From an uncultured Eubacteriales bacterium (GTDB lineage Bacteria > Bacillota_A > Clostridia > Christensenellales > Aristaeellaceae): DNA of 12,051 bases. The notes beneath the pieces were generated by a model. It saw only the letters and a list, made by a program, of their open reading frames with translations, ran no database searches and was not told the origin of the DNA. Positions 1 to 5,614 of this stretch are shown here, in pieces (position 1 is the first letter of the stretch; each line of letters starts with the position of its first letter). Where the stretch lies: the NCBI GenBank assembly GCA_900313545.1, contig OMRS01000068.1, positions 1 to 12,051 of the forward strand. The letters are read 5' to 3'. The position numbers and the translations under genes are program-made.

Positions 1-305
1 CGGGTAACCACGCACAGGCAATCGGTGACATCCAGATGCTCCATGACCTGAAGAATCGGCCGCCCACCGGTCCCTCCCGGTTCCCCGTCATCGCTTGAAC
101 GCATAATTTCCTTTCCCTTGCCCAGAATGCAGGCATAGCAGTTGTGCCGGGCGTCAGGATGCGCCCTGCGGACACCGGCAAGGAGAAGCGCTGCCTCCTC
201 TTCGGTGGTGCAAGGGAAAACCTGTCCGATAAACCTCGATTTCTGAACCGTGAACTCGCTGCTGGCCGCAGCCTTCAGGGTTCTGTAATCCGCTTGACTC
301 TTCAT
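1..305 (-). CDS. YigZ/IMPACT family protein (C-terminus cut off by window edge)
   Basis: The frame read leftward from the ATG at 305 stays open to base 1 (101 complete codons). It contains the hallmarks of the YigZ/YvyE/IMPACT N-terminal domain: KSRFIG at residues 22-27, the HPDARHNCYA block at 49-58, and SSDDGEPGGTGGRPIL at 70-85, which is the family signature. Bacterial YigZ proteins are about 200-215 residues, so about half is present. The molecular role in bacteria is poorly defined; the eukaryotic relative IMPACT acts in translational stress control. The start is supported by a purine-rich AGGA about 8 nt upstream. The gene diverges from trmL with only 26 bp between the starts, so at least one of the two promoters must lie inside the opposite gene. 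The family call is strong; the function is not. Confidence 0.88.
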   Translation of the reverse strand, partial: MKSQADYRTLKAAASSEFTVQKSRFIGQVFPCTTEEEAALLLAGVRRAHPDARHNCYACILGKGKEIMRSSDDGEPGGTGGRPILQVMEHLDVTDCLCVVT

Positions 306-331
306 TATACCGTCCTGTAGGGTTGTCTGAT

Positions 332-850
332 ATGATTCATATTGTACTTGTAGAGCCGGAGATTCCCCAGAACACGGGAAACATCGCCAGAACCTGCGCG
401 GCCACCGGCAGCCGCCTGCATCTGATCCGTCCCCTTGGCTTCAGTCTGGACAGCCGGTACCTGAAGCGCGCGGGGCTGGATTACTGGAATCTGGTGGAGG
501 TAACCGTGCATGACAGCTTTGAGGAGCTGCTGCACGGTCATGATCCCGATTCATTCTACTATTTTACGACAAAGGCGTCAAAAGATTATACGCAGCAGAC
601 CTATCCGCAGGAGGTCTTCCTGGTTTTCGGCAAGGAAACCCGTGGACTTCCTGAGAACCTGCTCCGGAAGGTCTACCCCCATTGCCTGCGCATCCCCATG
701 ATTCCCGATGCCAGAAGCCTCAACCTGTCCAATTCCGTGGCCATTGTGACGTATGAGGCGTTGCGGCAGCGGGGATTTGACCATCTGTCCACGCAGGGGT
801 ATCTGACCGGCAGGGAGGAAGCAGACCTGCCCTGGCTGGATTACGTGTAA
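332..850 (+). CDS. trmL: tRNA (cytidine(34)-2'-O)-methyltransferase TrmL (SPOUT family)
   Basis: TrmL methylates the 2'-OH of the wobble nucleotide (position 34) in tRNA-Leu isoacceptors using S-adenosylmethionine; it is cytosolic and dimeric. The 172-residue product shows the SPOUT trefoil-knot motifs of this subfamily: VEPEIPQNTGNIARTCAATG at residues 7-26, FGKETRGLP at 99-107, and IPM followed by ARSLNLSNSVAIVTYEALRQ at 121-146. The family is usually about 155-160 residues, so there is a short acidic C-terminal tail. The ATG at 332 is chosen because AGGG lies at 319-322, 9 nt upstream, and the protein then begins MIHIVLVEPEIP as in homologues. An in-frame TTG at 323 would sit on top of the ribosome binding site. 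The next gene starts 10 bp after the stop, so the two are probably cotranscribed. Confidence 0.93.
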   Translation: MIHIVLVEPEIPQNTGNIARTCAATGSRLHLIRPLGFSLDSRYLKRAGLDYWNLVEVTVHDSFEELLHGHDPDSFYYFTTKASKDYTQQTYPQEVFLVFGKETRGLPENLLRKVYPHCLRIPMIPDARSLNLSNSVAIVTYEALRQRGFDHLSTQGYLTGREEADLPWLDYV

Positions 851-860
851 GGTGATCGAG

Positions 861-1103
861 ATGAAAAAGAAGAGAATAAAGCGAAACAGCACCACACGCC
901 GCCAGCATGTCGGGCTGCAGGTGGCCGGCGGGGTCACCGACGTGTTCCGGGTGGCACTGGCCTCTCTGGCCATTGTGCTGATGATCGCCCTCATCGGGAG
1001 CCTGTACAGCTGGCTCAGGCAGGACCTGAACATGACCTTTGCTGATCTGGGCACCAATCTGAGCGGCGCCGTGATGGTTGATCCTGAAAAAAAAGGACGC
1101 TGA
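861..1103 (+). CDS. Small single-pass membrane protein, function unknown
   Basis: An 80-residue protein that I do not recognise. The first 15 residues are strongly basic (KKKRIKRNSTTRR), followed by one hydrophobic helix at about residues 29-51 and a short polar tail. By the positive-inside rule, the N-terminus should be cytoplasmic. There is no signal-peptidase or lipobox motif. The ATG at 861 is preferred over an in-frame GTG at 852 because AAGG at 849-852 is correctly spaced for it. The gene begins 10 bp after trmL and probably shares its transcript. The 3' end carries a run of eight A residues (1087-1094) in the codons for EKK, a possible slippage site but only three codons from the stop. 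Composition is coding-like, yet with no family match the call rests on the ribosome binding site, spacing and a sensible membrane topology. Confidence 0.7.
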   Translation: MKKKRIKRNSTTRRQHVGLQVAGGVTDVFRVALASLAIVLMIALIGSLYSWLRQDLNMTFADLGTNLSGAVMVDPEKKGR

Positions 1104-1216
1104 ACCATGCCCCCGTTTGCAGACAGTTTCGGACAATATCACGTGTTATACAATTTTTTTGCAAGTGACACTTATTTTGTCGACAGAAAAATTTTAAAGA
1201 AATCGAAAAAAACATC

Positions 1217-1245
1217 TTGCTTTTTTTCATATACAACCCTATAAT
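1217..1245 (+). promoter_or_regulatory. Sigma-A promoter of the structured RNA / zinc-ribbon transcript
   Basis: A -35 box TTGCTT (1217-1222) and a perfect -10 box TATAAT (1240-1245) are separated by exactly 17 bp. The upstream 60 bp is A/T-rich, which could act as an UP element. Transcription should start near 1252, so the transcript begins about 250 nt before the zinc-ribbon start codon. The upp promoter at 9289-9317 has the same two hexamers and spacing. Confidence 0.85.
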
Positions 1246-1251
1246 ATCGAC

Positions 1252-1461
1252 CGTAAGCAATCGGGTCTGTGGTTGAAAGTCGATGCCAGTCGCAGGCAAA
1301 ACGATCCACGTAATCTGCTCAAAGAGCAGGGAGCATGGTGCGGCCTAGATGTAAGTCCGTCCGGTGTAAAGCCGAGAGAATGTGTAGTCAGGCACGAATG
1401 TGTATTAGCGATAATTCCAGACGGCGAGTGTGGGGGAAAAGACCAGGTCAGTCGGTTGCTT
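1252..1461 (+). ncRNA. Structured RNA leader, resembling the raiA-motif class (class call tentative)
   Basis: A promoter fires just upstream of about 210 nt that lacks protein-coding character but folds consistently. The 5' segment 1255-1263 pairs with 1453-1461 (9 bp, one G-U), closing the whole element. The next four bases, 1264-1267, pair with 1441-1444, continuing the helix. Inside are 1268-1272 with 1306-1310, the hairpin 1284-1287/1295-1298, a perfect 6-bp hairpin CTGCTC-AAA-GAGCAG at 1315-1329, CGGC 1341-1344 with GCCG 1371-1374, a possible pseudoknot 1357-1361 with 1420-1424, and a small hairpin at 1393-1402. Length, layout and the purine-rich unpaired blocks recall from memory the raiA motif, a large RNA of Firmicutes and Actinobacteria with no settled function. 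A U-rich stretch (1471-1478) and the ribosome binding site of the downstream gene follow, so it could be either a stand-alone RNA or a 5' leader. The evidence that it is a structured RNA is good; the class assignment is uncertain. Confidence 0.7.
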
Positions 1462-1500
1462 TGGCAAATATCTTTTTTATTCTTCGGAGGAGTTGTATCC

Positions 1501-1794
1501 ATGTATCAGGACAAGACTTTGGTCTGCAAAGACTGTGGCCAGGAATTTGTGTTCACCGCTGGTGAGCAGGAGTTCTATGCAGAAAAAGGATTCCAGAACG
1601 AGCCTCTTCGCTGCAAGGCCTGCCGCATCGCAAGAAAGAACAGCCGCCAGAACAACGACGGCCAGCCCAGAGAGATGTTCGAGACCGTGTGCGCGCAGTG
1701 TGGCGCCCCCACCCGTGTTCCGTTCATCCCCAAGAGCGACAAGCCCATCTACTGCAGTGAGTGCTACGCACAGATCCGCGCCCAGCAGATGTAA
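1501..1794 (+). CDS. Tandem zinc-ribbon protein (zf-trcl type plus CxxC-x17-CxxC module)
   Basis: A 97-residue, probably cytosolic protein with two four-cysteine zinc sites. The first is C9-x2-C12 with C38-x2-C41, separated by 25 residues and containing EQEFYAEKGF, typical of the 'probable zinc-ribbon' family. The second is C64-x2-C67 with C85-x2-C88, with exactly 17 residues between the pairs, matching the CxxC-x17-CxxC domain. A basic, Asn/Gln-rich linker (44-57) joins them. Such proteins are common in Firmicutes without an assigned role; nucleic-acid or ribosome binding is a reasonable guess only. The start is fixed by a strong GGAGGAG at 1486-1492, 8 nt upstream. The frame remains open upstream into the RNA element, but that part is not protein-like. 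The gene is alone on its transcript, between the RNA leader and a strong terminator. Confidence 0.88.
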   Translation: MYQDKTLVCKDCGQEFVFTAGEQEFYAEKGFQNEPLRCKACRIARKNSRQNNDGQPREMFETVCAQCGAPTRVPFIPKSDKPIYCSECYAQIRAQQM

Positions 1795-1806
1795 TCGTAC
1801 GCTTTC

Positions 1807-1840
1807 AGCTCCGCATGAAAATGCGGAGCTTTTTCTTTTT
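1807..1840 (+). terminator. Intrinsic terminator after the zinc-ribbon gene
   Basis: A perfect 10-bp stem, AGCTCCGCAT (1807-1816) with ATGCGGAGCT (1821-1830), is capped by a GAAA tetraloop and followed by a T-rich tract up to 1840. It starts 12 bp after the stop codon, as expected for a factor-independent terminator. Confidence 0.95.
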
Positions 1841-1987
1841 CCGTTTCTATCCGTCCCTGCGGGTGACAAGCCTGTGCCAGCCGGCGGTTTTTTGGCGGAT
1901 CAAAAGCCGCCTCGGGACCGGTCGCCCAGCTCAGACAACACGCTTCTTTCTGCCCGGGCCTTTCGGGATGCCCTTCCCGGTCCGGAA

Positions 1988-2028
1988 TAAAAACAGCCTG
2001 GGCCCTGCAGATTCAGGGCTCAGGCTGT
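1988..2028 (-). terminator. Intrinsic terminator of the minus-strand glycosyltransferase operon, overlapping the last stop codon
   Basis: Read on the minus strand, ACAGCCTG (2028-2021) pairs with CAGGCTGT (2000-1993) and GCCCTG (2019-2014) pairs with CAGGGC (2007-2002), with a single A-C mismatch between the two blocks and a 6-nt loop. The stem is followed by TTTTATT. The TGA of the DUF218 gene (2015-2013) lies at the top of this hairpin, so the last codons of the gene encode the 5' arm. The plus-strand read lacks a good T tract. Confidence 0.88.
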
Positions 2029-2603
2029 ACGGGGTTCTTTGGCAAAATGGTATGGAACTGTTCTGCACAGCGGCGCAGTTCGCCCATCACCAGGGAAATG
2101 CCCTCCGGGCTCTCCATCCAGTTATCACGGGTGATCCGTGTTCCCGGGACCGGGCAAACGGACAGTGCCACTTCAGGAAAGACGGTTTCAAAATATGCGC
2201 TGCACCTGCGCGCATGCCATGGCAGGCACACCAGCATGGCGCGTTCGGGGAGGAGGCCCCGGCTTTCAAGCAGTTTCCGGCTGAAAAGCGCGTTCTGATA
2301 AGTGTACTGGGCCTGGTCCTCCACGAGGATATCCGCATCCGGCACCCCCTGCTCCAGCAGGAGGTGCTGCATGAAAGCCGCCTCGGAGGGGTACTCTCTG
2401 GCATTCTCCCCGCCGTAAAAAGCATCTGTGGTGATGGAATACCGCCCGGAGACCAGAATCCTGGGAGCCAGTCCCTCCAGGTAGAGACGGGCAGCCCACC
2501 GGCTCGGTTCAGGAAAAGTGTTTCCAGGCACAAAGATCAGATCGCTGCGCTTCGGGGGATCGCAGACAAAGATGAACCGCGTGACATCCTGAATCCAGTT
2601 CAT
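2013..2603 (-). CDS. DUF218 / YdcF-SanA-ElyC-type protein
   Basis: A 196-residue protein with the DUF218 fold: a strand-loop SDLIFVPGNTF at residues 20-30, WAARLYLEGLAPRILVSG at 36-53, SEAAFMQHLLLEQGV at 73-87, an acidic VEDQAQYTYQNA block at 94-105, and LVCLPWHARR at 124-133. Members such as E. coli SanA and ElyC affect envelope integrity and peptidoglycan or lipid-carrier metabolism; the biochemical activity is unsettled. Unlike those, this copy has no N-terminal membrane helix. The ATG at 2603 forms an ATGA overlap with the stop of the upstream glycosyltransferase, and GGAGG lies 5 nt before it, indicating translational coupling. A longer frame to 2663 lies inside the upstream gene and is not preferred; an ATG at 2615 is a weaker alternative. 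As the last gene of a glycan operon, it may act on a carrier-linked or nucleotide-sugar intermediate (inference). Confidence 0.85.
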   Translation of the reverse strand: MNWIQDVTRFIFVCDPPKRSDLIFVPGNTFPEPSRWAARLYLEGLAPRILVSGRYSITTDAFYGGENAREYPSEAAFMQHLLLEQGVPDADILVEDQAQYTYQNALFSRKLLESRGLLPERAMLVCLPWHARRCSAYFETVFPEVALSVCPVPGTRITRDNWMESPEGISLVMGELRRCAEQFHTILPKNPVQPEP

Positions 2604-3589
2604 GGCGTCCTCCATCCCTGAGGCGGGGTCAGCAGGCCGGTCAGGGTCCCCAGCCCATAGCACAAGTGAAGAAGCAGAAAAAGAAAGGGATCAAGAAGCA
2701 GAATGGCCAGTTTCCCCCGGGGAGACTGGACTGCTGCAAGTACCGTAAAATAGAGGTCCAGCAGAAGGTACACAAAAAGCAGGCAGAAAAGGGGCAGAGG
2801 CGTAAGGGGGGACAGCAGCCCGCACAGCAGCAGTGCTGCCACAAACATGGCCGGAACAAAGTGACGCAGGGCAAAGCAGCGGGGCTCGATGTACAGGGTC
2901 CTTCCCACCCAAAGGCCGTTTCCCCATTTCTGGCGGATCATGCCCGACAGGGTTGTCCGGGCGGCATGGAAGGAGGACAGAGACGGGTCGAAATAGAAGC
3001 GGTAGCCCGCCTTTTTCATGCGGTAATGGATTTCATTGTCCTCCGTTCGCCGCAGCCGTTCATCGTAGTCGCCCACACGGCGATAGACTTCCATGCGGTA
3101 CATGGCATACGCCAGCGTATCCACCTCCCTGGCTTCACCCTGGTTGCGGAATGGTGCCGCACCGCCTCCGAATCTGGAGGCATCCAGTGAGGTAAGTACG
3201 GCAGCCAGGGTCCCCTCAGCCGGAGCAGACGTCACGGCGCCGCCCACAATGTCCCTGCCCTCATCCAGCAGTTCAGAAGCCCGGGCCAGAAAATTCTCCG
3301 GTATCCGGGCATGGGCATCCAGCCTGATGACCCGGTCCCCGCGGGCGGCATGCAGAGCCACGTTGCAGCCGCTGGCCAGCCACCGTCTGGGATTATCAAG
3401 AACGGTGACCGCGTATCTGGAACGTGCGGCATACCCGTTCATGATCTCCCGGGTGTCATCCCGGCTGCAGCTGTCCACCAGCAGGACCTCCACCCGGGAG
3501 GCGGGAATACGCTGATGTTCCAGGTCCTCCAGCAGGGACGGCAGCGAGCTGTGAGCATTGAGCGCCACCACAATGAAACTGATGAGCAT
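2600..3589 (-). CDS. Family-2 glycosyltransferase with C-terminal membrane helices (ExoA-like)
   Basis: A 329-residue GT-A glycosyltransferase transferring a sugar from a nucleotide donor to a membrane-linked acceptor. The N-terminus MLISFIVVALNA is the first Rossmann-like strand. VDSCSRDDTREI (38-49) is the nucleotide-binding turn, and RLDAHARIPENF (89-100) supplies a DxH version of the metal-binding DxD motif (D91-A92-H93). VDTLAYAMYRMEVYRRVGDYDE at 156-177 is the acceptor region, and R181-T-E-D-N185 carries the probable catalytic acid. This arrangement matches the succinoglycan ExoA-like subgroup. Hydrophobic segments at about 244-262, 264-286 and 294-318 anchor the C-terminus. The ATG is supported by GAGGAA 6 nt upstream. 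It begins 10 bp after the preceding gene's stop and overlaps the next gene by 4 bases, so it is the middle gene of a three-gene operon. Acceptor and sugar cannot be read from the sequence. Confidence 0.9.
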   Translation of the reverse strand: MLISFIVVALNAHSSLPSLLEDLEHQRIPASRVEVLLVDSCSRDDTREIMNGYAARSRYAVTVLDNPRRWLASGCNVALHAARGDRVIRLDAHARIPENFLARASELLDEGRDIVGGAVTSAPAEGTLAAVLTSLDASRFGGGAAPFRNQGEAREVDTLAYAMYRMEVYRRVGDYDERLRRTEDNEIHYRMKKAGYRFYFDPSLSSFHAARTTLSGMIRQKWGNGLWVGRTLYIEPRCFALRHFVPAMFVAALLLCGLLSPLTPLPLFCLLFVYLLLDLYFTVLAAVQSPRGKLAILLLDPFLFLLLHLCYGLGTLTGLLTPPQGWRTP

Positions 3590-3599
3590 GGAATATTCC

Positions 3600-4529
3600 T
3601 CATTTCGGGAAATATGTGGTCTTCCGGCGACGGTAGGTCACAAGTCCCGCCGGAAGATAGAAAAAAAACAGCTTTTGCGTAAAATACCCGCGGAAGGTTT
3701 TTCGCGACAGATGGTATCCCAGCTGACAGCTCTGCACCGCGCAGAAGGTCAGAAGCCCCGCCACCGGAGAAAGCACAAACGCCAATGCGCACAGCAGATC
3801 ACTGAGGAAGAAGGCAAAGCGGAGCTTTCGGAAGGAAATGTAGGCACCCAGGGCATGATTGGCCGCTGCGCATCGGACCACCTCGCCCTCGCCAAGCCGG
3901 CGGCGGGAAAAGAGGGTGGACAGCAATGTCCGGTTGTCCCGGCTCTCATCGGTGTTGAGGATCATGGGAACAGGCAGCTCCAGCACCTCCACATTGCGGG
4001 CGCGAAGGCGCGCGTGGAGTTCATCCTCTTCCAGAGCCCGCGTATCCGAGGACCATCCTCCGGCATCAAGCAGCACATCCCTTCGGATCATGAGGGCACC
4101 GCCGAACTCGGGACAGATTCTCGCCTGCGTACATCCGTAGTAATTTGGGACCGTCTCCACCAGTTTTCCGTCCTTCAGATACCGGTCCTCCCGGATCCCG
4201 GTCAGAGCGCCGGTGCCGTGAACCGAGGCCATCAGGGCTTTCTCCACAAATCCGGGCTGCAGCTGCATGTCTCCGTCAAGAAACAGCAGCCATTCTCCGC
4301 GTGCGACCTCCGTTCCCACCCGGCGCCCCAGCCCCGGCGTCGGTGACGTTTCCTCCAGTACATAGACCTTTGCTCCCATATTTTCCGCAATTTCGCGGCT
4401 GGCATCCGTGGAGCCGGAATCCACATAGATCAGCTCGTGGGACATTGTACGCATCGCCCTGTGGATGCTCTCCAGACAGGAAGGAAGGTGCGCCTCCTCA
4501 TTTTTGCCGATGACAATGACGCTGATCAT
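3600..4529 (-). CDS. Family-2 glycosyltransferase, membrane-associated
   Basis: A 309-residue GT-A glycosyltransferase. MISVIVIGKNEEAHLPSCLE (1-20) and YVDSGSTDAS (35-44) form the nucleotide-binding site; FLDGDMQLQPGF (83-94) holds the DxD motif (D85-G86-D87); and EFGGALMIRRDVL at 141-153 and E168-E-D-E at 167-170 form the acceptor and catalytic-acid region. A hydrophobic stretch at about 237-266 and another at 286-298 suggest C-terminal membrane association. The ATG at 4529 is chosen because AAGGGG lies 7 nt upstream and the family begins with this motif. The frame stays open to 4832, but that extension is not protein-like and overlaps the opposing gene. It is the first gene of the minus-strand operon, with a likely promoter at 4573-4601. 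The sugar specificity is unknown. Confidence 0.9.
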   Translation of the reverse strand: MISVIVIGKNEEAHLPSCLESIHRAMRTMSHELIYVDSGSTDASREIAENMGAKVYVLEETSPTPGLGRRVGTEVARGEWLLFLDGDMQLQPGFVEKALMASVHGTGALTGIREDRYLKDGKLVETVPNYYGCTQARICPEFGGALMIRRDVLLDAGGWSSDTRALEEDELHARLRARNVEVLELPVPMILNTDESRDNRTLLSTLFSRRRLGEGEVVRCAAANHALGAYISFRKLRFAFFLSDLLCALAFVLSPVAGLLTFCAVQSCQLGYHLSRKTFRGYFTQKLFFFYLPAGLVTYRRRKTTYFPK

Positions 4530-4549
4530 GGGCAATCCCCTTTCAGGTG

Positions 4550-4558
4550 TGATATAAT
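4550..4558 (+). promoter_or_regulatory. Probable extended -10 promoter of the plus-strand glycosyltransferase
   Basis: TGATATAAT combines a perfect -10 hexamer (4553-4558) with the TGn extension at 4550-4552. No convincing -35 box stands 17 bp upstream (GGGCAA at 4530-4535), which extended -10 promoters can tolerate. Transcription would start near 4565, about 50 nt before the ATG at 4616. It also overlaps the ribosome-binding leader of the minus-strand operon. Confidence 0.45.
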
Positions 4559-4560
4559 AT

Positions 4561-4581
4561 TGCGATGCCGTCATTATCGCA
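4561..4581. promoter_or_regulatory. Inverted repeat between two facing promoters, operator candidate
   Basis: TGCGAT (4561-4566) and ATCGCA (4576-4581) form a perfect 6-bp inverted repeat with 9 bases between the arms, giving a 21-bp dyad. It covers the predicted start points of both the minus-strand operon and the plus-strand glycosyltransferase and overlaps the minus-strand -10 box. The size and position suit a dimeric repressor site. A chance dyad of this size is not rare, so the assignment is only a candidate. Confidence 0.3.
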
Positions 4582-4601
4582 CAAAGATCCCTTCTGGGCA
4601 A
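4573..4601 (-). promoter_or_regulatory. Probable promoter of the minus-strand glycosyltransferase operon
   Basis: On the minus strand, TTGCCC (4601-4596) and GATAAT (4578-4573) are 17 bp apart, and a TG one base before the -10 box makes it an extended -10. Transcription would begin near 4566 and run through the opposing promoter at 4530-4558. The -35 box matches consensus only in its first three bases plus C5, so this is a moderate call. Confidence 0.5.
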
Positions 4602-4615
4602 GGTAGAGGAGACGC

Positions 4616-5614
4616 ATGTTACTGTCGATCGTTGTTCCCTTTTATCAGGTTGAGCCGTATTTTCCCGCGTGTCTTTCCGCACTTGGGCAGCTTTCCGGGG
4701 AAGAGGCCGAGGTGATTTTCGTGGACGACTGCGGAAGCGACGGGTGTCTTGCCATGGCCGAGGCCTTCTGTCAGGAGCATCCCCATGCGCGCATCCTGCG
4801 CAGAAGCCGGAACGGCGGCCTGTCCGCAGCAAGGAACACGGGCCTTTCGCAGGCCAAAGGGACCTATGTGTACTTTCTGGACAGCGACGATGTGCCTCTT
4901 CCCGGCGCGCTCCTGGCTGCCGCGCGTGAAGCCATGGCTGACCGTCTGGACCTGATCCGGGGAACCTATCAGGAATTTGAAGACGGCTCCCTGCGGGAAA
5001 CGAACCATCCCGTCAATCCCTGTGCGGTGGGAAACGGGCGTGAAATATTTCTGCACCAGCATCGGCTGGGGGAGTATGAGCCCATGGTCTGGCAGGGCAT
5101 CTACCGCCGGGCCTTTTTGCAGGAGTGCGGCCTGCAGATGCCCGAGGGCCTGCTCTTTGAAGATGAAGTGTTCTCCGCTTCCGCCTGTTTTCTGGCAGAA
5201 CGGGCCGCCGTGGTTTCCCGGACGCTGGTCCGCTACCGGCAGCGTCCGGGCAGCATCATGAAATCCTTTGGCGGCAGCACCCGGTGGTGTGACTGCTATC
5301 TTTCCGTGTGCCGAACCCTCGGGGAGATTGCCCGTCGTGAGAGCGGCCCTGCCGGCGAAGCCCTCACGGACCGCACGGCGCGCATTGCCGTAAGCGTGGT
5401 CAAAAATATTCCCTATTATGCGCTGAGTCCCGCAGACCGGCGGGAAGTCCTCCAATATGTGCGCAGGAACAGGGAAGAGCTCTCGCAGATGGTGCTGTGC
5501 AGTCACGAGCCTGAGGTCCGGCTTCAGGGGCGGATGCTCCGGTACGCCCCGGATGTGCTGGCCGGTGTCTGCGCGGTGGTCTACCGGATGAGAAATGCCT
5601 TTTCTTCAAAGTAG
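4616..5614 (+). CDS. Family-2 glycosyltransferase (Eps/Wbb-like, soluble or peripheral)
   Basis: A 332-residue GT-A enzyme of the large bacterial family that builds capsules, exopolysaccharides and wall glycans. LLSIVVPFYQVEPYF (2-16) is the opening strand, FVDDCGSDG (35-43) the nucleotide-binding turn, NGGLSAARNTGLSQAKG (66-82) the classic family block, and YFLDSDD (86-92) carries the DxD metal site. FEDEVFS (181-187) is the acidic catalytic region seen in this subgroup. No membrane helix is evident. The ATG at 4616 follows AGGAG at 4607-4611 with a shortish 4-nt spacer. It faces away from the minus-strand glycosyltransferase operon across an 86-bp control region, which suggests a shared pathway. 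No terminator is seen after it, so a transcript could extend through the following gap into the aminotransferase gene. Donor and acceptor are unknown. Confidence 0.9.
   Translation: MLLSIVVPFYQVEPYFPACLSALGQLSGEEAEVIFVDDCGSDGCLAMAEAFCQEHPHARILRRSRNGGLSAARNTGLSQAKGTYVYFLDSDDVPLPGALLAAAREAMADRLDLIRGTYQEFEDGSLRETNHPVNPCAVGNGREIFLHQHRLGEYEPMVWQGIYRRAFLQECGLQMPEGLLFEDEVFSASACFLAERAAVVSRTLVRYRQRPGSIMKSFGGSTRWCDCYLSVCRTLGEIARRESGPAGEALTDRTARIAVSVVKNIPYYALSPADRREVLQYVRRNREELSQMVLCSHEPEVRLQGRMLRYAPDVLAGVCAVVYRMRNAFSSK

Noticed and set aside
1133..1160. CACGTG palindrome followed by seven T residues as a terminator for trmL and its partner
   Set aside because: The palindrome leaves no room for a loop and the flanking pairing is only three A-T pairs, so a stable terminator hairpin is unlikely.
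1252..1461. Leader considered as a cobalamin riboswitch or 6S RNA
   Set aside because: The B12-box and conserved core of cobalamin riboswitches are not present, and the element has branched internal hairpins rather than the long single rod with a central bubble of 6S RNA.
1273..1500. Upstream in-frame extension of the zinc-ribbon gene
   Set aside because: It runs through the structured RNA, has no ribosome binding site, and the translation is not protein-like; the GGAGGAG at 1486-1492 fixes the start at 1501.
1894..1911. GGCGG...CCGCC hairpin in the gap after the zinc-ribbon gene
   Set aside because: There is no T tract on the correct side in either direction, and the region 1841-1987 shows no other feature.
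4530..4832. N-terminal extension of the minus-strand glycosyltransferase to 4832
   Set aside because: The family N-terminus begins at the ATG at 4529, which has its own AAGGGG; the extension overlaps the promoter region and the opposing gene.
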